This document shows positions 8,721-17,210 of a stretch of DNA of 64,000 nt, piece after piece. A program made the translations under genes and the position numbers. Where the stretch lies: positions 1,550,001-1,614,000 of the forward strand of contig CAUVWZ020000002.1 in NCBI GenBank assembly GCA_963555835.3, in the 5' to 3' direction. Source of the stretch: JAPUME01 sp027294185 (GTDB lineage: Bacteria > Acidobacteriota > Terriglobia > UBA7540 > JAPUME01). Below the pieces are notes generated by a model. It saw only the letters and a list, made by a program, of their open reading frames with translations. It was not told where the DNA came from and did no database searches. The first letter of the stretch is position 1. The number at the start of each line of letters is the position of its first letter.

Positions 8721-9089
8721 TCAATTCCTGCTGGCGCCGTGTGGATCCTGGCAGTCGAAACAGAAACGAGCCCAGGGAATGGCCTTCAGACGATTGTGTG
8801 AAATTGGTTCATCGCACATTTCACAGATTCCGAAGCCGCCCTTCTGGATTCTCCCCAGGGCATCATCAACGTCCCGCAGGGTCTGAAACCTGAGGTTGAC
8901 TAAGCAGGCGGCCACGTCCTGTTCCACGACGTGCGAGGCAAATTCGAACGTATCCGGGGATCGGCTCGGAATGATTACCATCCTCGATTCAATACGGCTC
9001 GCCGCCAACAACTCGTCCCTTTTCTTGAGCAAGGTGCGGCGGTGGGTATTTTTCGGAATTCTCTGTCGCTTGGCCATACAGTACACCAT
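8721..9089 (-). CDS. DksA/TraR-type zinc-finger protein
   Basis: A 122-residue protein of the DksA/TraR family, which bind RNA polymerase through the secondary channel and modulate transcription, often with ppGpp. The N-terminal half is helical. The C-terminal zinc finger has the four cysteines C-EM-C and C-FD-C in GICEMCDEPISHNRLKAIPWARFCFDC. Two acidic residues at the helix turn, seen as DVDDAL, resemble but do not prove the DksA tip. The start ATG at 9089 overlaps the stop of the upstream DUF971 gene as TGATG, which argues for translational coupling; a later ATG at 9077 (MAKRQR) is an alternative. The pairing suggests a two-gene operon. Confidence 0.87.
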   Translation of the reverse strand: MVYCMAKRQRIPKNTHRRTLLKKRDELLAASRIESRMVIIPSRSPDTFEFASHVVEQDVAACLVNLRFQTLRDVDDALGRIQKGGFGICEMCDEPISHNRLKAIPWARFCFDCQDPHGASRN

Positions 9090-9391
9090 CAGAGAGAGAC
9101 CACCGGAGATTGGCACTGAGTGCAGCAGCACAACGCACGCAGTAATTCATAGGAATAAGGCGGCGGATTGTGTCCGTCACTCCAGCGAAATTGAATCCCG
9201 GCGGAGCCCTGGTCTTCAATGTTCACAGGAAGGACCGCTCTCTTCGGTCTCCCGCCCGAACGACGGGAAACACAAAGCAGGCAAGGACAATGCGCCCGCA
9301 GATATCCGTAAGGGAAAATGCTCCGATGCCCGTCCTCCCAAATCACCATCACTCCCGAAACTCGGAGGTAATGAATTCGATTTGGGGTCAT
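9089..9391 (-). CDS. DUF971 protein (gamma-butyrobetaine hydroxylase N-terminal-like domain)
   Basis: A 100-residue protein with the full DUF971 pattern: IWEDGHRSIFPYGYLRAHCPCLLC near the N-terminus and FRWSDGHNPPPYSYELLRALCCCTQC near the C-terminus. In eukaryotic and some bacterial hydroxylases this module carries zinc-type cysteines; stand-alone bacterial versions are often near Fe-S cluster genes. Here three Cys lie in CPCLLC and four in CCCTQC. ATG 9391 is preceded by a GTG (9400) in the same frame; the ATG was preferred. Its TGA stop shares one base with the ATG of the DksA-type gene. A 12-bp palindrome, CGGCCTAGGCCG, lies at 9426-9437 just upstream and could be an operator. Confidence 0.82.
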   Translation of the reverse strand: MTPNRIHYLRVSGVMVIWEDGHRSIFPYGYLRAHCPCLLCVSRRSGGRPKRAVLPVNIEDQGSAGIQFRWSDGHNPPPYSYELLRALCCCTQCQSPVVSL

Positions 9392-9437
9392 GGTTTCCAC
9401 TTTATTGAGTCACTCAATCCCCGCCCGGCCTAGGCCG

Positions 9438-9760
9438 TTTCGAACCACCTGATCCCGCCCCGGACCAGCGAAAGGCAGGTCGTAAATGATGAAAGAAAGG
9501 GCCTCAGGTCGCGAGTCCATAGGTCATGTTTCACCCCATGCTGATTTCAAGAGTCGCAAAACCTCGGCGGCTCTGCATCGTAAAACGCATATCTGAGTGA
9601 ATATAAATGACTTATATCAATACCCCTGAGGGGCGTTCCGCCTATTGCCTACCGCTTTCCCTTCCTAACAACGTATAGACTAGGTAATATAGTAAGTCAA
9701 GTAATATATTTCTAAAATACAGTATTGCTTTATCCCTTCGGAGTAGGTACACTTCAATCC
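9438..9760. promoter_or_regulatory. Divergent intergenic region with AT-rich direct repeat before the SufR-like gene
   Basis: About 370 bp separate the leftward DUF971 gene from the rightward regulator. Most of it shows nothing recognisable. The last 60 bases, about 9680-9720, are strongly AT-rich and contain two similar units, CTAGGTAATATAG and CAAGTAATATATT, about 17 bases apart. TAATAT within them could serve as a -10 element. Direct repeats of this kind upstream of a winged-helix regulator may be its own operator; this is inference from position only. Confidence 0.35.
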
Positions 9761-10453
9761 GTGAGTAGACCTAGTGCTTTGAGTCCGACGCAGCGGCTGG
9801 TGTTGGAACACCTCAAACGCAGGGGTGCGGCAACAGCCAAGCAGATTGCAAAATCTTTACTGGTGACCCCGATGGCTGTCCGTCACCACCTTGCGGTGCT
9901 GGACAAATCAGGTCTGGTCTCTACGACCCTGGAAAGGGGCCGCGCGGGTCGTCCCACTTACCTCTATTCCCCTACCGAGGACGCTGAGTCGTACTTTCCG
10001 AATGAATACGCGGCTTTTGCCACCCGGCTACTCCAGGCCGTGGTGGATCTTGACGGGGAGGCCAAGCTCGAATTCATTTTTTCACGCATCAAGAAAGCTG
10101 AACTGAACCACCATCGGTCGCGAATGGTCGGTAAGAACTTGGGAGAAAAAGTTGCCGAAATGGTCAATATCCAGAACGAATCGGGATATATGGCCGAGTG
10201 GCACGAGGTAGGCAACAACAATTTCGAGATTATCGAACGAAATTGCGCGATCTGGCAGGTGGCCCGGATCTGCAACCAGACATGCGAGTGTGAAACTTCC
10301 GTTATGGAATCGCTCCTCGGTACGCCCGTTCATCGGAGGGAAACCATCACCGACGGCGGCCTCACCTGTGCCTTTGTAATCTCGGGAAATTCCGCCATTT
10401 CATCCGAGGAAGTCGGCGGGAACGGTTCCCCACGGAGCAAAGCCGGCGAGTAG
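9761..10453 (+). CDS. Winged-helix regulator with SufR-like cysteine cluster
   Basis: A 230-residue transcriptional regulator. Residues 8-70 form an ArsR/DeoR-type winged helix (QRLVLEHLKRRGAATAKQIAKSLLVTPMAVRHHLAVLDKSGLV, here read in pieces). The C-terminal half carries Cys at 162, 171, 175, 177 and 203 in the layout NCAIWQVARIC - TCEC - LTCAF. This resembles SufR-family proteins, in which cysteines hold an Fe-S cluster that controls DNA binding. The C-E-C pair is an extra feature. No suf genes are nearby, so the target is unknown. The frame opens at a TTG (9725); the GTG at 9761 was chosen because the domain begins soon after, but neither start has a well-placed ribosome binding site. Confidence 0.78.
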   Translation: MSRPSALSPTQRLVLEHLKRRGAATAKQIAKSLLVTPMAVRHHLAVLDKSGLVSTTLERGRAGRPTYLYSPTEDAESYFPNEYAAFATRLLQAVVDLDGEAKLEFIFSRIKKAELNHHRSRMVGKNLGEKVAEMVNIQNESGYMAEWHEVGNNNFEIIERNCAIWQVARICNQTCECETSVMESLLGTPVHRRETITDGGLTCAFVISGNSAISSEEVGGNGSPRSKAGE

Positions 10454-10636
10454 GAATCCGCCAATCCCACCCCCTCCTTTCCACTGATCCCGAGTTCTAA
10501 ATCACTTTGCATCACCCTGATCCTTCCCCGGTCTTTCCCTGCGCCGCGATTTCGGCTTATGATTCAACAAGGTTTGCCACAAGGAAGGGGACCGTGGGTG
10601 AAGAAGGAGTATAAATGCCGGAGGGAGCAAGGAGCG

Positions 10637-10855
10637 TCAGGAAGAAGGGTACCGCCGACGGTGGAAGAAAAGCAGCAATTCGATCACACCGTAAACACAC
10701 AAACAAAACCATGCGTCCACCACCGTGCCCAGGTCGAGCTCAAATCGGCGGTGGTGCATTTCCGAGGGCAAAAAGGGCATCAGCCAGAAATAGAGGAGGT
10801 TTCCCACAAGGACCGCAGCCATCGCCTTATAGAAACGCGCTGTTTTCTGCGTCAT
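10637..10855 (-). CDS. Small two-helix membrane protein, unknown function
   Basis: A 72-residue hydrophobic protein with two predicted membrane segments, AMAAVLVGNLLYFWLMPFL (about residues 9-28) and VVDAWFCLCVYGVIELLLFF (about 45-64), separated by the charged loop HHRRFELDLG and ending in a basic tail. The ATG at 10855 has GGAAG four bases upstream. I do not recognise a named family. It is transcribed against the flanking regulator and recG genes and sits alone in a 530-bp gap. The membrane-like composition and good ribosome binding site make it more than a chance frame. Confidence 0.6.
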   Translation of the reverse strand: MTQKTARFYKAMAAVLVGNLLYFWLMPFLPSEMHHRRFELDLGTVVDAWFCLCVYGVIELLLFFHRRRYPSS

Positions 10856-10970
10856 GATGCTTCCGACTCTCTTTAAGATCACTTGCTTCGTGAACTGCGG
10901 GCACGCTTGCCCGCCGCGAGAGCCACGCCCATCTTAGATTTGGTTTCACCTGGGGTTCGGCTTATTCTAT

Positions 10971-10986
10971 TATAAAATGCCTTGCC
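10971..10986 (+). promoter_or_regulatory. Candidate -10 element very close to the recG start
   Basis: The sequence CTATTATAAAATG contains overlapping -10-like hexamers (TATTAT, TATAAA) only about 11-14 bases before the recG ATG. No Shine-Dalgarno sequence is present. If used, the transcript would be leaderless or nearly so. The -35 region is not convincing. Confidence 0.35.
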
Positions 10987-13110
10987 ATGCCGTTTGATCG
11001 GAAGCTTTCACTCAACTCTCCCGTGCAATACCTGAAGGGTGTCGGACCCTCCCGCGCCAAGCTCCTGGAGTCGCGCGGTATCACCACCGTCGAGGACCTG
11101 CTCTACTACCCGCCCTTCCGTTATGAGGACCGGAGCGCGGTCACTCCCGTGCGGGACCTGGTTGCGGGGCAGATGGCCACCGTGATTCTCTCCGTATTGA
11201 CCACCGGGCTCACCCGCACCCGGCGCGGAATGGCAATCTTTGACCTGGCGGGCTCGGATGAGAGCGGCCTATTCCATTGCAAGTGGTTCAACGCTCCCTA
11301 CCTGAGCACGGACCGGGTTTTCCGGCCCGGTCTAAAAGCCTATTTCTACGGCAAGGTGGAACAGAATCGCTACGGACGCGGCAACCTGCAGATGATCCAA
11401 CCGCAATTCGAAATTCTCCCTGAGGAGGAAGCTTCCTCCCAACCGCGCGAAGCTGGGAAGATCGTTCCCATCTACGAATCCATCGGGACCCTTAATCCCC
11501 GTCTGTTACGCCGACTGCAATCCTCAGCGCTGGGAGTGCTGGGAGAAGCGATTCCCGAAACCTTGCCGGCGTCGGTCCTCGGGCGCACGGAACTCCCGGA
11601 CCGCGGCTCTTCGCTGAGGCTCACGCATTTCCCGGCAAAAGGGACCTCTCTCGACGAACTCAGAAGTTTTCGCTCTGCGGCGCAACAGAGAATGGCCTTT
11701 GAAGAGTTTTTCTTTCTGAGCGTTGGGCTTGCGGTACGGCGAAAAAAGACCAAAGCCTTGTCCGGCATTGGATTCAGGGTCAGTGAAAAGGTCCGCACCG
11801 CCATCAAGACCATGCTCCCCTTCCACCCCACCTCCGCTCAGAAGCGGGTCCTCAAGGAAATCGTCGAGGACATGAAGGCGCCGGTTCCCATGAACCGTCT
11901 CATCCAGGGCGACGTCGGTTCCGGCAAAACCATCGTGGCGCTACAAGCTGCGATTCTAGCTATGGAGAACGGCTACCAAGTGGCGCTGATGGCGCCGACA
12001 GAAATCCTGGCTACCCAGCACTATCTCTACACGCGGAACCTGATGCACAGGCTTGCCTACCGCGTGGGGCTGCTCATCAGCGGGCAGAAAAGCAAGGTGA
12101 AAGCCGATTTCCAGCAGAGGATTCAGGCGGGCGAGGTGGACCTGATTATCGGCACTCACGCGCTCATCGAAGGAAAAGTGGAGTTCTCCCGCCTGGGATT
12201 AGTCATCGTGGACGAGCAGCACCGCTTCGGCGTGCTGCAACGCTTGCGCCTGATTCGAAAAGGCGCGAGCCCCGATGTATTGATTATGACCGCCACGCCG
12301 ATTCCCCGCACCCTGGCCCTGACCCTCTACGGCGACCTGGACGTATCGGTACTCGATGAGCTGCCCCCCGACCGCGTCCCCATCCGAACTTCTCTATTCG
12401 GGGAGGCTAACCGACCTCAGGCGTTCGAGTTCATCCGTGACCGAGTGCAGCGCGGCGAGCAGGCCTATGTCGTCTATCCGGTCATCGAGGAGACTTCGCG
12501 GACCCACCTGCGCCCCGCAGTGCGAATGTATGAACAACTCTCCAAGGTTGTGTTTCCCGAGTTCCGTGTAGCCCTGTTGCACGGTCGTCTGCCCAGCCAG
12601 GAAAAGGAAGCCGTCATGGCACAGTTCAAGAGCGGGGAGGCACAGGTTCTGGTAGCGACACAGGTGATCGAGGTGGGTGTCGATGTGCCCAATGCCACGG
12701 TGATGCTGATCGAGCACGCCGACCTGTTCGGGCTCTCCCAACTCCACCAACTTCGCGGCCGCATCGGGCGAGGCGGGGTACAATCCTACTGCCTGCTCGC
12801 CGTTCCCGAATGCGTAACGGAGGTGGCACAGAAACGCCTCGACGCCATCACCGCGTCGAATGACGGCTTCACGATCGCCGAGGCCGACCTGGCGCTGCGT
12901 GGGCCGGGAGAGTTTTTTGGCACCCGCCAGTGGGGAGTCCCGGCCTTTCGCATGGCCAACATCCTGCGGGACCAGACCCTGCTCGAATGGGCCAAGAAGG
13001 AAGCTGTGCAGTTTGTGGAAAAACCCGGCTCCCTGGAAGAGTTCAAACGGGTGATGGAATACCTCGAAACGCAGTGGAAGCGGCGTTACGCGCTTTCACA
13101 GGTGGCTTAA
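10987..13110 (+). CDS. recG: ATP-dependent DNA helicase RecG
   Basis: A 707-residue helicase of standard RecG length that remodels stalled replication forks and Holliday junctions. The N-terminal wedge/OB region begins SPVQYLKGVGPSRAKLLESRGI and includes the YYPPFRYEDRS motif. Superfamily 2 helicase motifs follow: Walker A GDVGSGKT, motif Ia LMAPTEILATQHY, DEQH box VDEQHRFGVLQR, motif III TATPIPRTLALT, motif V TQVIEVGVDVPNA and motif VI LHQLRGRIGRGG. The C-terminal TRG-like region is present. The stop is directly followed by the ATG of rsmD, so the two genes form an operon. Confidence 0.97.
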   Translation: MPFDRKLSLNSPVQYLKGVGPSRAKLLESRGITTVEDLLYYPPFRYEDRSAVTPVRDLVAGQMATVILSVLTTGLTRTRRGMAIFDLAGSDESGLFHCKWFNAPYLSTDRVFRPGLKAYFYGKVEQNRYGRGNLQMIQPQFEILPEEEASSQPREAGKIVPIYESIGTLNPRLLRRLQSSALGVLGEAIPETLPASVLGRTELPDRGSSLRLTHFPAKGTSLDELRSFRSAAQQRMAFEEFFFLSVGLAVRRKKTKALSGIGFRVSEKVRTAIKTMLPFHPTSAQKRVLKEIVEDMKAPVPMNRLIQGDVGSGKTIVALQAAILAMENGYQVALMAPTEILATQHYLYTRNLMHRLAYRVGLLISGQKSKVKADFQQRIQAGEVDLIIGTHALIEGKVEFSRLGLVIVDEQHRFGVLQRLRLIRKGASPDVLIMTATPIPRTLALTLYGDLDVSVLDELPPDRVPIRTSLFGEANRPQAFEFIRDRVQRGEQAYVVYPVIEETSRTHLRPAVRMYEQLSKVVFPEFRVALLHGRLPSQEKEAVMAQFKSGEAQVLVATQVIEVGVDVPNATVMLIEHADLFGLSQLHQLRGRIGRGGVQSYCLLAVPECVTEVAQKRLDAITASNDGFTIAEADLALRGPGEFFGTRQWGVPAFRMANILRDQTLLEWAKKEAVQFVEKPGSLEEFKRVMEYLETQWKRRYALSQVA

Positions 13111-13695
13111 ATGCGCATCATCGGCGGCGCGCTTCGCGGCCGTACTCTCAAAACCCTTCGAGGCGCAAAGACCCGCCCAACGGCGGACCAGCTTCGCCAG
13201 ACGCTGTTTGACGTCCTCGGAGAAAGCATCAGGGGAAGCCTTTTCCTGGATGCGTATGCCGGCAGCGGATCCGTGGGAATCGAGGCCTTGAGCCGTGGCG
13301 CGCGCGAAGCGGTCCTGATCGAGTCCTCCCGCGCGGCCATCCAGGTGATTCGGGCGAACGTCAAGAATCTGGAACTTGCCGGCAGGGCACGAACCGTGCC
13401 CTTAAGCGTAAACCGAGCTCTCGAGCGGCTGGCCCGGGAGGGACTCCGTTTCGACACCGTTTTCGTCGACCCCCCCTACGAGAAGATTGAGGAATACGCC
13501 CGTACACTCAGCGCGCTCGACCGGCTCGAACTCCTGGGACCGTTCGCGTGGGTCATTGTCGAGCATTCCAAACGGCTGGGTTTAGAAACCAGGTACGGCC
13601 GCCTGCTGCAGAAAAAGCAGCTCCGCCGGGGAGATTCCCGGCTCTCCTTTTACACCCTGGACAACAACGCAGGAGAATCCGAGTTGTTTCATTGA
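13111..13695 (+). CDS. rsmD: 16S rRNA (guanine(966)-N(2))-methyltransferase RsmD
   Basis: A 194-residue class I methyltransferase that modifies G966 of 16S rRNA with SAM. It begins MRIIGGALRGRTLKTLRG and keeps the RPTADQLRQTLFDVLG segment typical of RsmD. The SAM-binding motif I is DAYAGSGSVGIEALSRGA and the catalytic N-methylase motif is DPPYE. Length matches the family. Its ATG follows the recG stop with no gap, so translation is probably coupled. In many bacteria rsmD is next to coaD; here a GmhA-like gene follows 100 bp downstream instead. Confidence 0.94.
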   Translation: MRIIGGALRGRTLKTLRGAKTRPTADQLRQTLFDVLGESIRGSLFLDAYAGSGSVGIEALSRGAREAVLIESSRAAIQVIRANVKNLELAGRARTVPLSVNRALERLAREGLRFDTVFVDPPYEKIEEYARTLSALDRLELLGPFAWVIVEHSKRLGLETRYGRLLQKKQLRRGDSRLSFYTLDNNAGESELFH

Positions 13696-13795
13696 CACGG
13701 ACTCACCTGGGCGACTAAATTCCCAGGGAGACCTCAACGAAAAAACAAGGCACGCGGGGCCGTCCCGCAGAGGGTCCCCAAGGAGAAAACGGAAT

Positions 13796-14353
13796 TTGCG
13801 TCAGTATCTGGACGAGCTAAAGTCGATTCTGGATGGGATCCACCCGACTGAGGTGGAAAGAGTCTGCGATATTCTCTACCGGGCTTATCAGCAGGGGCGC
13901 ACCGTTTTCGTCTTCGGGAACGGCGGAAGCGCCGCCATGGCCTCCCACATCGTCGGCGACTGGGCCAAGGAGACGGTTGCGGCGGAGAGCGCAAAGCCGT
14001 TCAAGGTGCTATCCCTTACAGACAACTTGCCGCTGATCACCGCCTGGGCGAACGATGAGGGCTATGAAAGTACCTTCTCGGGGCAAATGAAGAATTTCAT
14101 CGCCCCGGGAGACGTGGCCTTTGCCCTGAGCACGAGCGGGAAGTCCGTGAACGTATTGAAAGGGCTGGAGTTAGCTCGGAAAGTCGGCGCAACCAGCGTG
14201 GGCCTGACCGGCGAGGACGGCGGCAAAATGAAGCCTCTGCTCGAGGCGGGAATCTTTGTGCCCAGCCGCGACACCCAGCAGATTCAAAATGTCCACCTTG
14301 TCCTGCTTCACTGGATTTTCCTGGAGCTGAAAGGCCGGATTTCCTCCGGCTAA
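13796..14353 (+). CDS. gmhA: SIS-domain phosphosugar isomerase, GmhA-like
   Basis: A 185-residue protein of the sedoheptulose-7-phosphate isomerase family, which makes D-glycero-D-manno-heptose 7-phosphate for lipopolysaccharide core heptose. The SIS fold is clear: FVFGNGGSAAMASHIVGDWAKE near residue 39, DNLPLITAWANDEGYE, and the second sugar-phosphate loop ALSTSGKSVNVLKGLELARK. The C-terminal HLVLLHWIFLELKG matches GmhA. Translation starts at TTG (13796) with AAGGAG ten bases upstream; no ATG is available near the N-terminus. No other heptose genes are in the window, so a different SIS-type substrate cannot be excluded. Confidence 0.87.
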   Translation: MRQYLDELKSILDGIHPTEVERVCDILYRAYQQGRTVFVFGNGGSAAMASHIVGDWAKETVAAESAKPFKVLSLTDNLPLITAWANDEGYESTFSGQMKNFIAPGDVAFALSTSGKSVNVLKGLELARKVGATSVGLTGEDGGKMKPLLEAGIFVPSRDTQQIQNVHLVLLHWIFLELKGRISSG

Positions 14354-14469
14354 TAGACGAGGCTGGCGGATAGAAGCCGACTGCGCCGGCAAAGAAGCAG
14401 GAATGGACCAATCTCCTATCCCCTGGGTTGCTAAGTATATTTGAATCTGAATTTAACTCATCAGACCCC

Positions 14470-14498
14470 TTGACTTTGCCCCAAAATCCTACCATACT
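14470..14498 (+). promoter_or_regulatory. Candidate sigma-70 promoter upstream of the M23 peptidase gene
   Basis: TTGACT (14470-14475), a 17-base spacer and CATACT (14493-14498) match the sigma-70 consensus at five and four positions. It lies 220 bp before the M23 peptidase start. The rest of the 14354-14718 gap shows no gene. Confidence 0.5.
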
Positions 14499-14718
14499 CC
14501 CGCTCGTTGCCCCTTTAATATGATGGGACCCGCTTTATGAAGCGGAACGAGCCTTCGCCAGTCGGCCTCGTGGATTTCTACAGGCGCCAAGTCTCAGGTC
14601 AGCCTCCCGGGAGGGGCATCAGCCAGGCATCGGGTTAAATCCAGGGATCCAAATATAGACGGCCAGTTCAGCCTGCAGGCCGACCACACAAAGGGAACAG
14701 CTTCGCCAACAGACGCCC

Positions 14719-15654
14719 ATGGATAAAAAGATCTATACCTTTCTGATTCTGCCCGGATTGCAACGGAAGCTGATTAAGCTCGAAATTTCCCGCTACACGA
14801 TCTATTTTTCCATGGCCGTCGCCGCCGTTTTAGTGGTGACCCTCGGGGTGCTGGCGGTCACCTACACCCGCATGCTGATGAAGGTTTCCGACTACAACAC
14901 ACTTCGGGCGGGTGGCGAATCTCTAAAGAACAAGTACGCGACCCTCCTCTCCGAGGTCGACGAAACCAACGACAAGCTGGATTCCATCCAGTCCCTGGCA
15001 CGCGACGTGGCTGTAAGCTACACGTTCGCGCGCCACCGGACCCGGCAGCTGCCGGCTCGCCATGTCACCCTGGCGGCGGAATTTCTGCCCGGAGTGGGTT
15101 CCCGCTATGCTGCGTCATTTCAGGCCCTGAGCGTATTGAGGTCGAGTGTCGGGGCCCGGCCCGCCGATTTGGTCAAGGCGCTTTTCGTCACCGAAAGAGA
15201 CTCCCTCGAATTGTCCCCAAAGCCTTCCATTTGGCCGGTTCGGGGATACGTTACCAGTCATTTCGGCCAGCGCCTCGACCCGTTTCTCGGCGAAGGGATG
15301 TTTCATCCGGGCACGGATATCTACGCTCCTTACCGCTCCGTGGTCATGTCTCCCGCTGACGGCCTGGTGATCTTCACAGGATCCCGCCCCGGCTACGGCA
15401 ACGTGGTCATCGTCAGCCACGGCTACGGCATCAGCACCAAGATGGCTCATTTGTCGCGGATTGCAGCGAGCATCGGGCAGGAAGTGCGGCGCGGACAAAC
15501 CGTCGGCTACATTGGCAGCAGCGGTCGGGCAACCGGCCCCCACCTTCACTACGAAGTTCTGGTCAATGAGATTCCGGTCAACCCCGCGAAGTACCTCAAG
15601 CGCCAGGCTCGGCAGCAGATCGCCCAGTTGCTCGTCTCCTCCCCGCCCTCCTAG
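14719..15654 (+). CDS. M23-family murein peptidase, membrane anchored
   Basis: A 311-residue protein with one N-terminal membrane helix (about residues 30-52) and a short coiled-coil region (residues 55-100), placing the catalytic domain in the periplasm. The C-terminal LytM/M23 domain (about 170-295) holds the zinc ligands in MFHPGTDIYAP (His and Asp) and GPHLHYEV (His-x-His), with the family segments HFGQRLDP, DGLVIFTG and GYGNVVIVSHG. These enzymes cut peptidoglycan cross-bridges or, if degenerate, activate amidases; here all ligands are present. The upstream promoter candidate and 360-bp leader suggest it is transcribed alone. A convergent lutB gene ends 117 bp downstream. Confidence 0.92.
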   Translation: MDKKIYTFLILPGLQRKLIKLEISRYTIYFSMAVAAVLVVTLGVLAVTYTRMLMKVSDYNTLRAGGESLKNKYATLLSEVDETNDKLDSIQSLARDVAVSYTFARHRTRQLPARHVTLAAEFLPGVGSRYAASFQALSVLRSSVGARPADLVKALFVTERDSLELSPKPSIWPVRGYVTSHFGQRLDPFLGEGMFHPGTDIYAPYRSVVMSPADGLVIFTGSRPGYGNVVIVSHGYGISTKMAHLSRIAASIGQEVRRGQTVGYIGSSGRATGPHLHYEVLVNEIPVNPAKYLKRQARQQIAQLLVSSPPS

Positions 15655-15770
15655 CCCAACGCTTCGGCCCTACCGCATTCATCGGGAGTTTCCGCCGAAC
15701 CACTCCGCTTTCAGATCCTAGAGAAGGACCCTCAGCAAGGGAGAGCCGCGAAGGGTGCGGCATCAACCCT

Positions 15771-17210
15771 CTAGCGGTTTTTTGACAGGGAAGCCCACTT
15801 TTCACGGAAGGGTCTCTCTGCAAGGGCCGGGAAATCACGCCCCTCGGTCCAGGCGGAAAGGGGAAACAGCGGCAGGCCGCGAATCCAGCCGCGGTGGGCG
15901 AACAGACGCTGTCCCCACCGCGCCAGTCGGCCCGCGGTCTGATACCGCCTTGGGCTTTTCATAATCCAGGCCCAGAGGCGCATGCTCATATGCTCTGAAA
16001 TAGGAGAGTCAGCGGGTGTCGGCATGGAAGTGGTCTCCTGCGCCTTGCTTCGAAGATGGAGCAGGAGGTCGGGAATATTGATCTTGACCGGGCAGACATC
16101 CTTGCAGGCTCCGCACAGGGAGGAGGCAAAGGGCAGTTCTTTCGCCCTCTCCAGGCCCGCCAGTTGCGGCGTCACCAGGGCACCGATGGGACCGCTATAG
16201 ACCCAGCCGTAGGCGTGACCGCCGATCTTGCGGTACACCGGGCAGGTATTCAGACAGGCCCCGCAGCGGATGCAGTAGAGCGCCTCGCGCATCTTTTCGT
16301 CGGCCAGCGTCTCGAGGCGCCCGTTATCTACCAGAATGATGTGCATCTGGGAAGGTCCATCTTCGCCCTCACGACGAGGCCCGTTCACCAGCGAGATGTA
16401 ACCCGTCTGCTTCTGCCCCGTGCCGCTACGAGGCAACAGGCGGAGGAAAACTTTCAAATCGGAGAGGCGGGGAAGAATCTTCTCGATACCGACCAGCACA
16501 ACATGCAGGGGCGGCACCGTGGTGCAGAAACGAATATTCCCCTCGTTCTCGATGAGCACGATCGCTCCCGTCTCCGCAATGGCGAAATTGGCTCCCGTCA
16601 CTCCGACGCCGGCCCGTGTAAACACTGCTCGCAGGGTCCGGCGCGCCACCTGCGCAAGCTTCTGAGGGTCATCGGAAACCGATATGCGAAGTTTTTCCCT
16701 GAAAAGGCGAGCGATATCTCCACGGGTCTTGTGAATGGCGGGAGCCAGGATATGACCCGGGCGCTCACCCGCCAACTGAACTATGAACTCGCCGAGATCG
16801 GATGCAAGCGAACGGATGCCTTGCCGGGCCAGATCCCGATTCAACTCGATCTCTTCACCGACCATGGTCTTGGCCCTGACCACCTCGGTTGTGCCCACCT
16901 TCCGCGCCAGGTCGGCCACAATCCGCGTAGCGTCCTCTCCCGTGGTGGCCCAATGCACCTGGGCGCCATTTTCTTCCGCCTTTCGGACGAACTGATCCAA
17001 ATAGACATCCAGATGATCGAGGGCCTCGCGCTTGATTTCGTGCGCACGGGTGCGGTAGACCTCCCATTCCGAGAACCCTTCCACCACTTGGTCCCGGCGT
17101 TCCATAAAGCGGGTGGTGGCGTTCCGAAGGGCAGATTGGAGATGGGAGTCGGCCAGTGCCGCCCGTCCCTTGGAGTGGATCGCTTCGGTGTAAATCGGTA
17201 GGTCGCTCAT
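15771..17210 (-). CDS. lutB: Lactate utilization iron-sulfur protein LutB
   Basis: A 479-residue LutB-type protein, part of the LutABC complex that oxidises L-lactate to pyruvate. The N-terminal two-thirds is the LUD domain (VFTRAGVGVTGANFAIAETGAIVLIENEGN in pieces). Two ferredoxin-type clusters follow: CIRCGACLNTCPVYRKIGG (about residue 310) and CGACKDVCPVKINIPDLL (about 365), each ending with the C-P typical of [4Fe-4S] binding. The C-terminal tail includes the LutB-type RLWAWIMKSPRRYQ. It overlaps lutA by four bases (ATGA). No lutC gene follows; the next sequence is the convergent M23 gene, so the third subunit is missing here. Confidence 0.92.
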   Translation of the reverse strand: MSDLPIYTEAIHSKGRAALADSHLQSALRNATTRFMERRDQVVEGFSEWEVYRTRAHEIKREALDHLDVYLDQFVRKAEENGAQVHWATTGEDATRIVADLARKVGTTEVVRAKTMVGEEIELNRDLARQGIRSLASDLGEFIVQLAGERPGHILAPAIHKTRGDIARLFREKLRISVSDDPQKLAQVARRTLRAVFTRAGVGVTGANFAIAETGAIVLIENEGNIRFCTTVPPLHVVLVGIEKILPRLSDLKVFLRLLPRSGTGQKQTGYISLVNGPRREGEDGPSQMHIILVDNGRLETLADEKMREALYCIRCGACLNTCPVYRKIGGHAYGWVYSGPIGALVTPQLAGLERAKELPFASSLCGACKDVCPVKINIPDLLLHLRSKAQETTSMPTPADSPISEHMSMRLWAWIMKSPRRYQTAGRLARWGQRLFAHRGWIRGLPLFPLSAWTEGRDFPALAERPFREKWASLSKNR

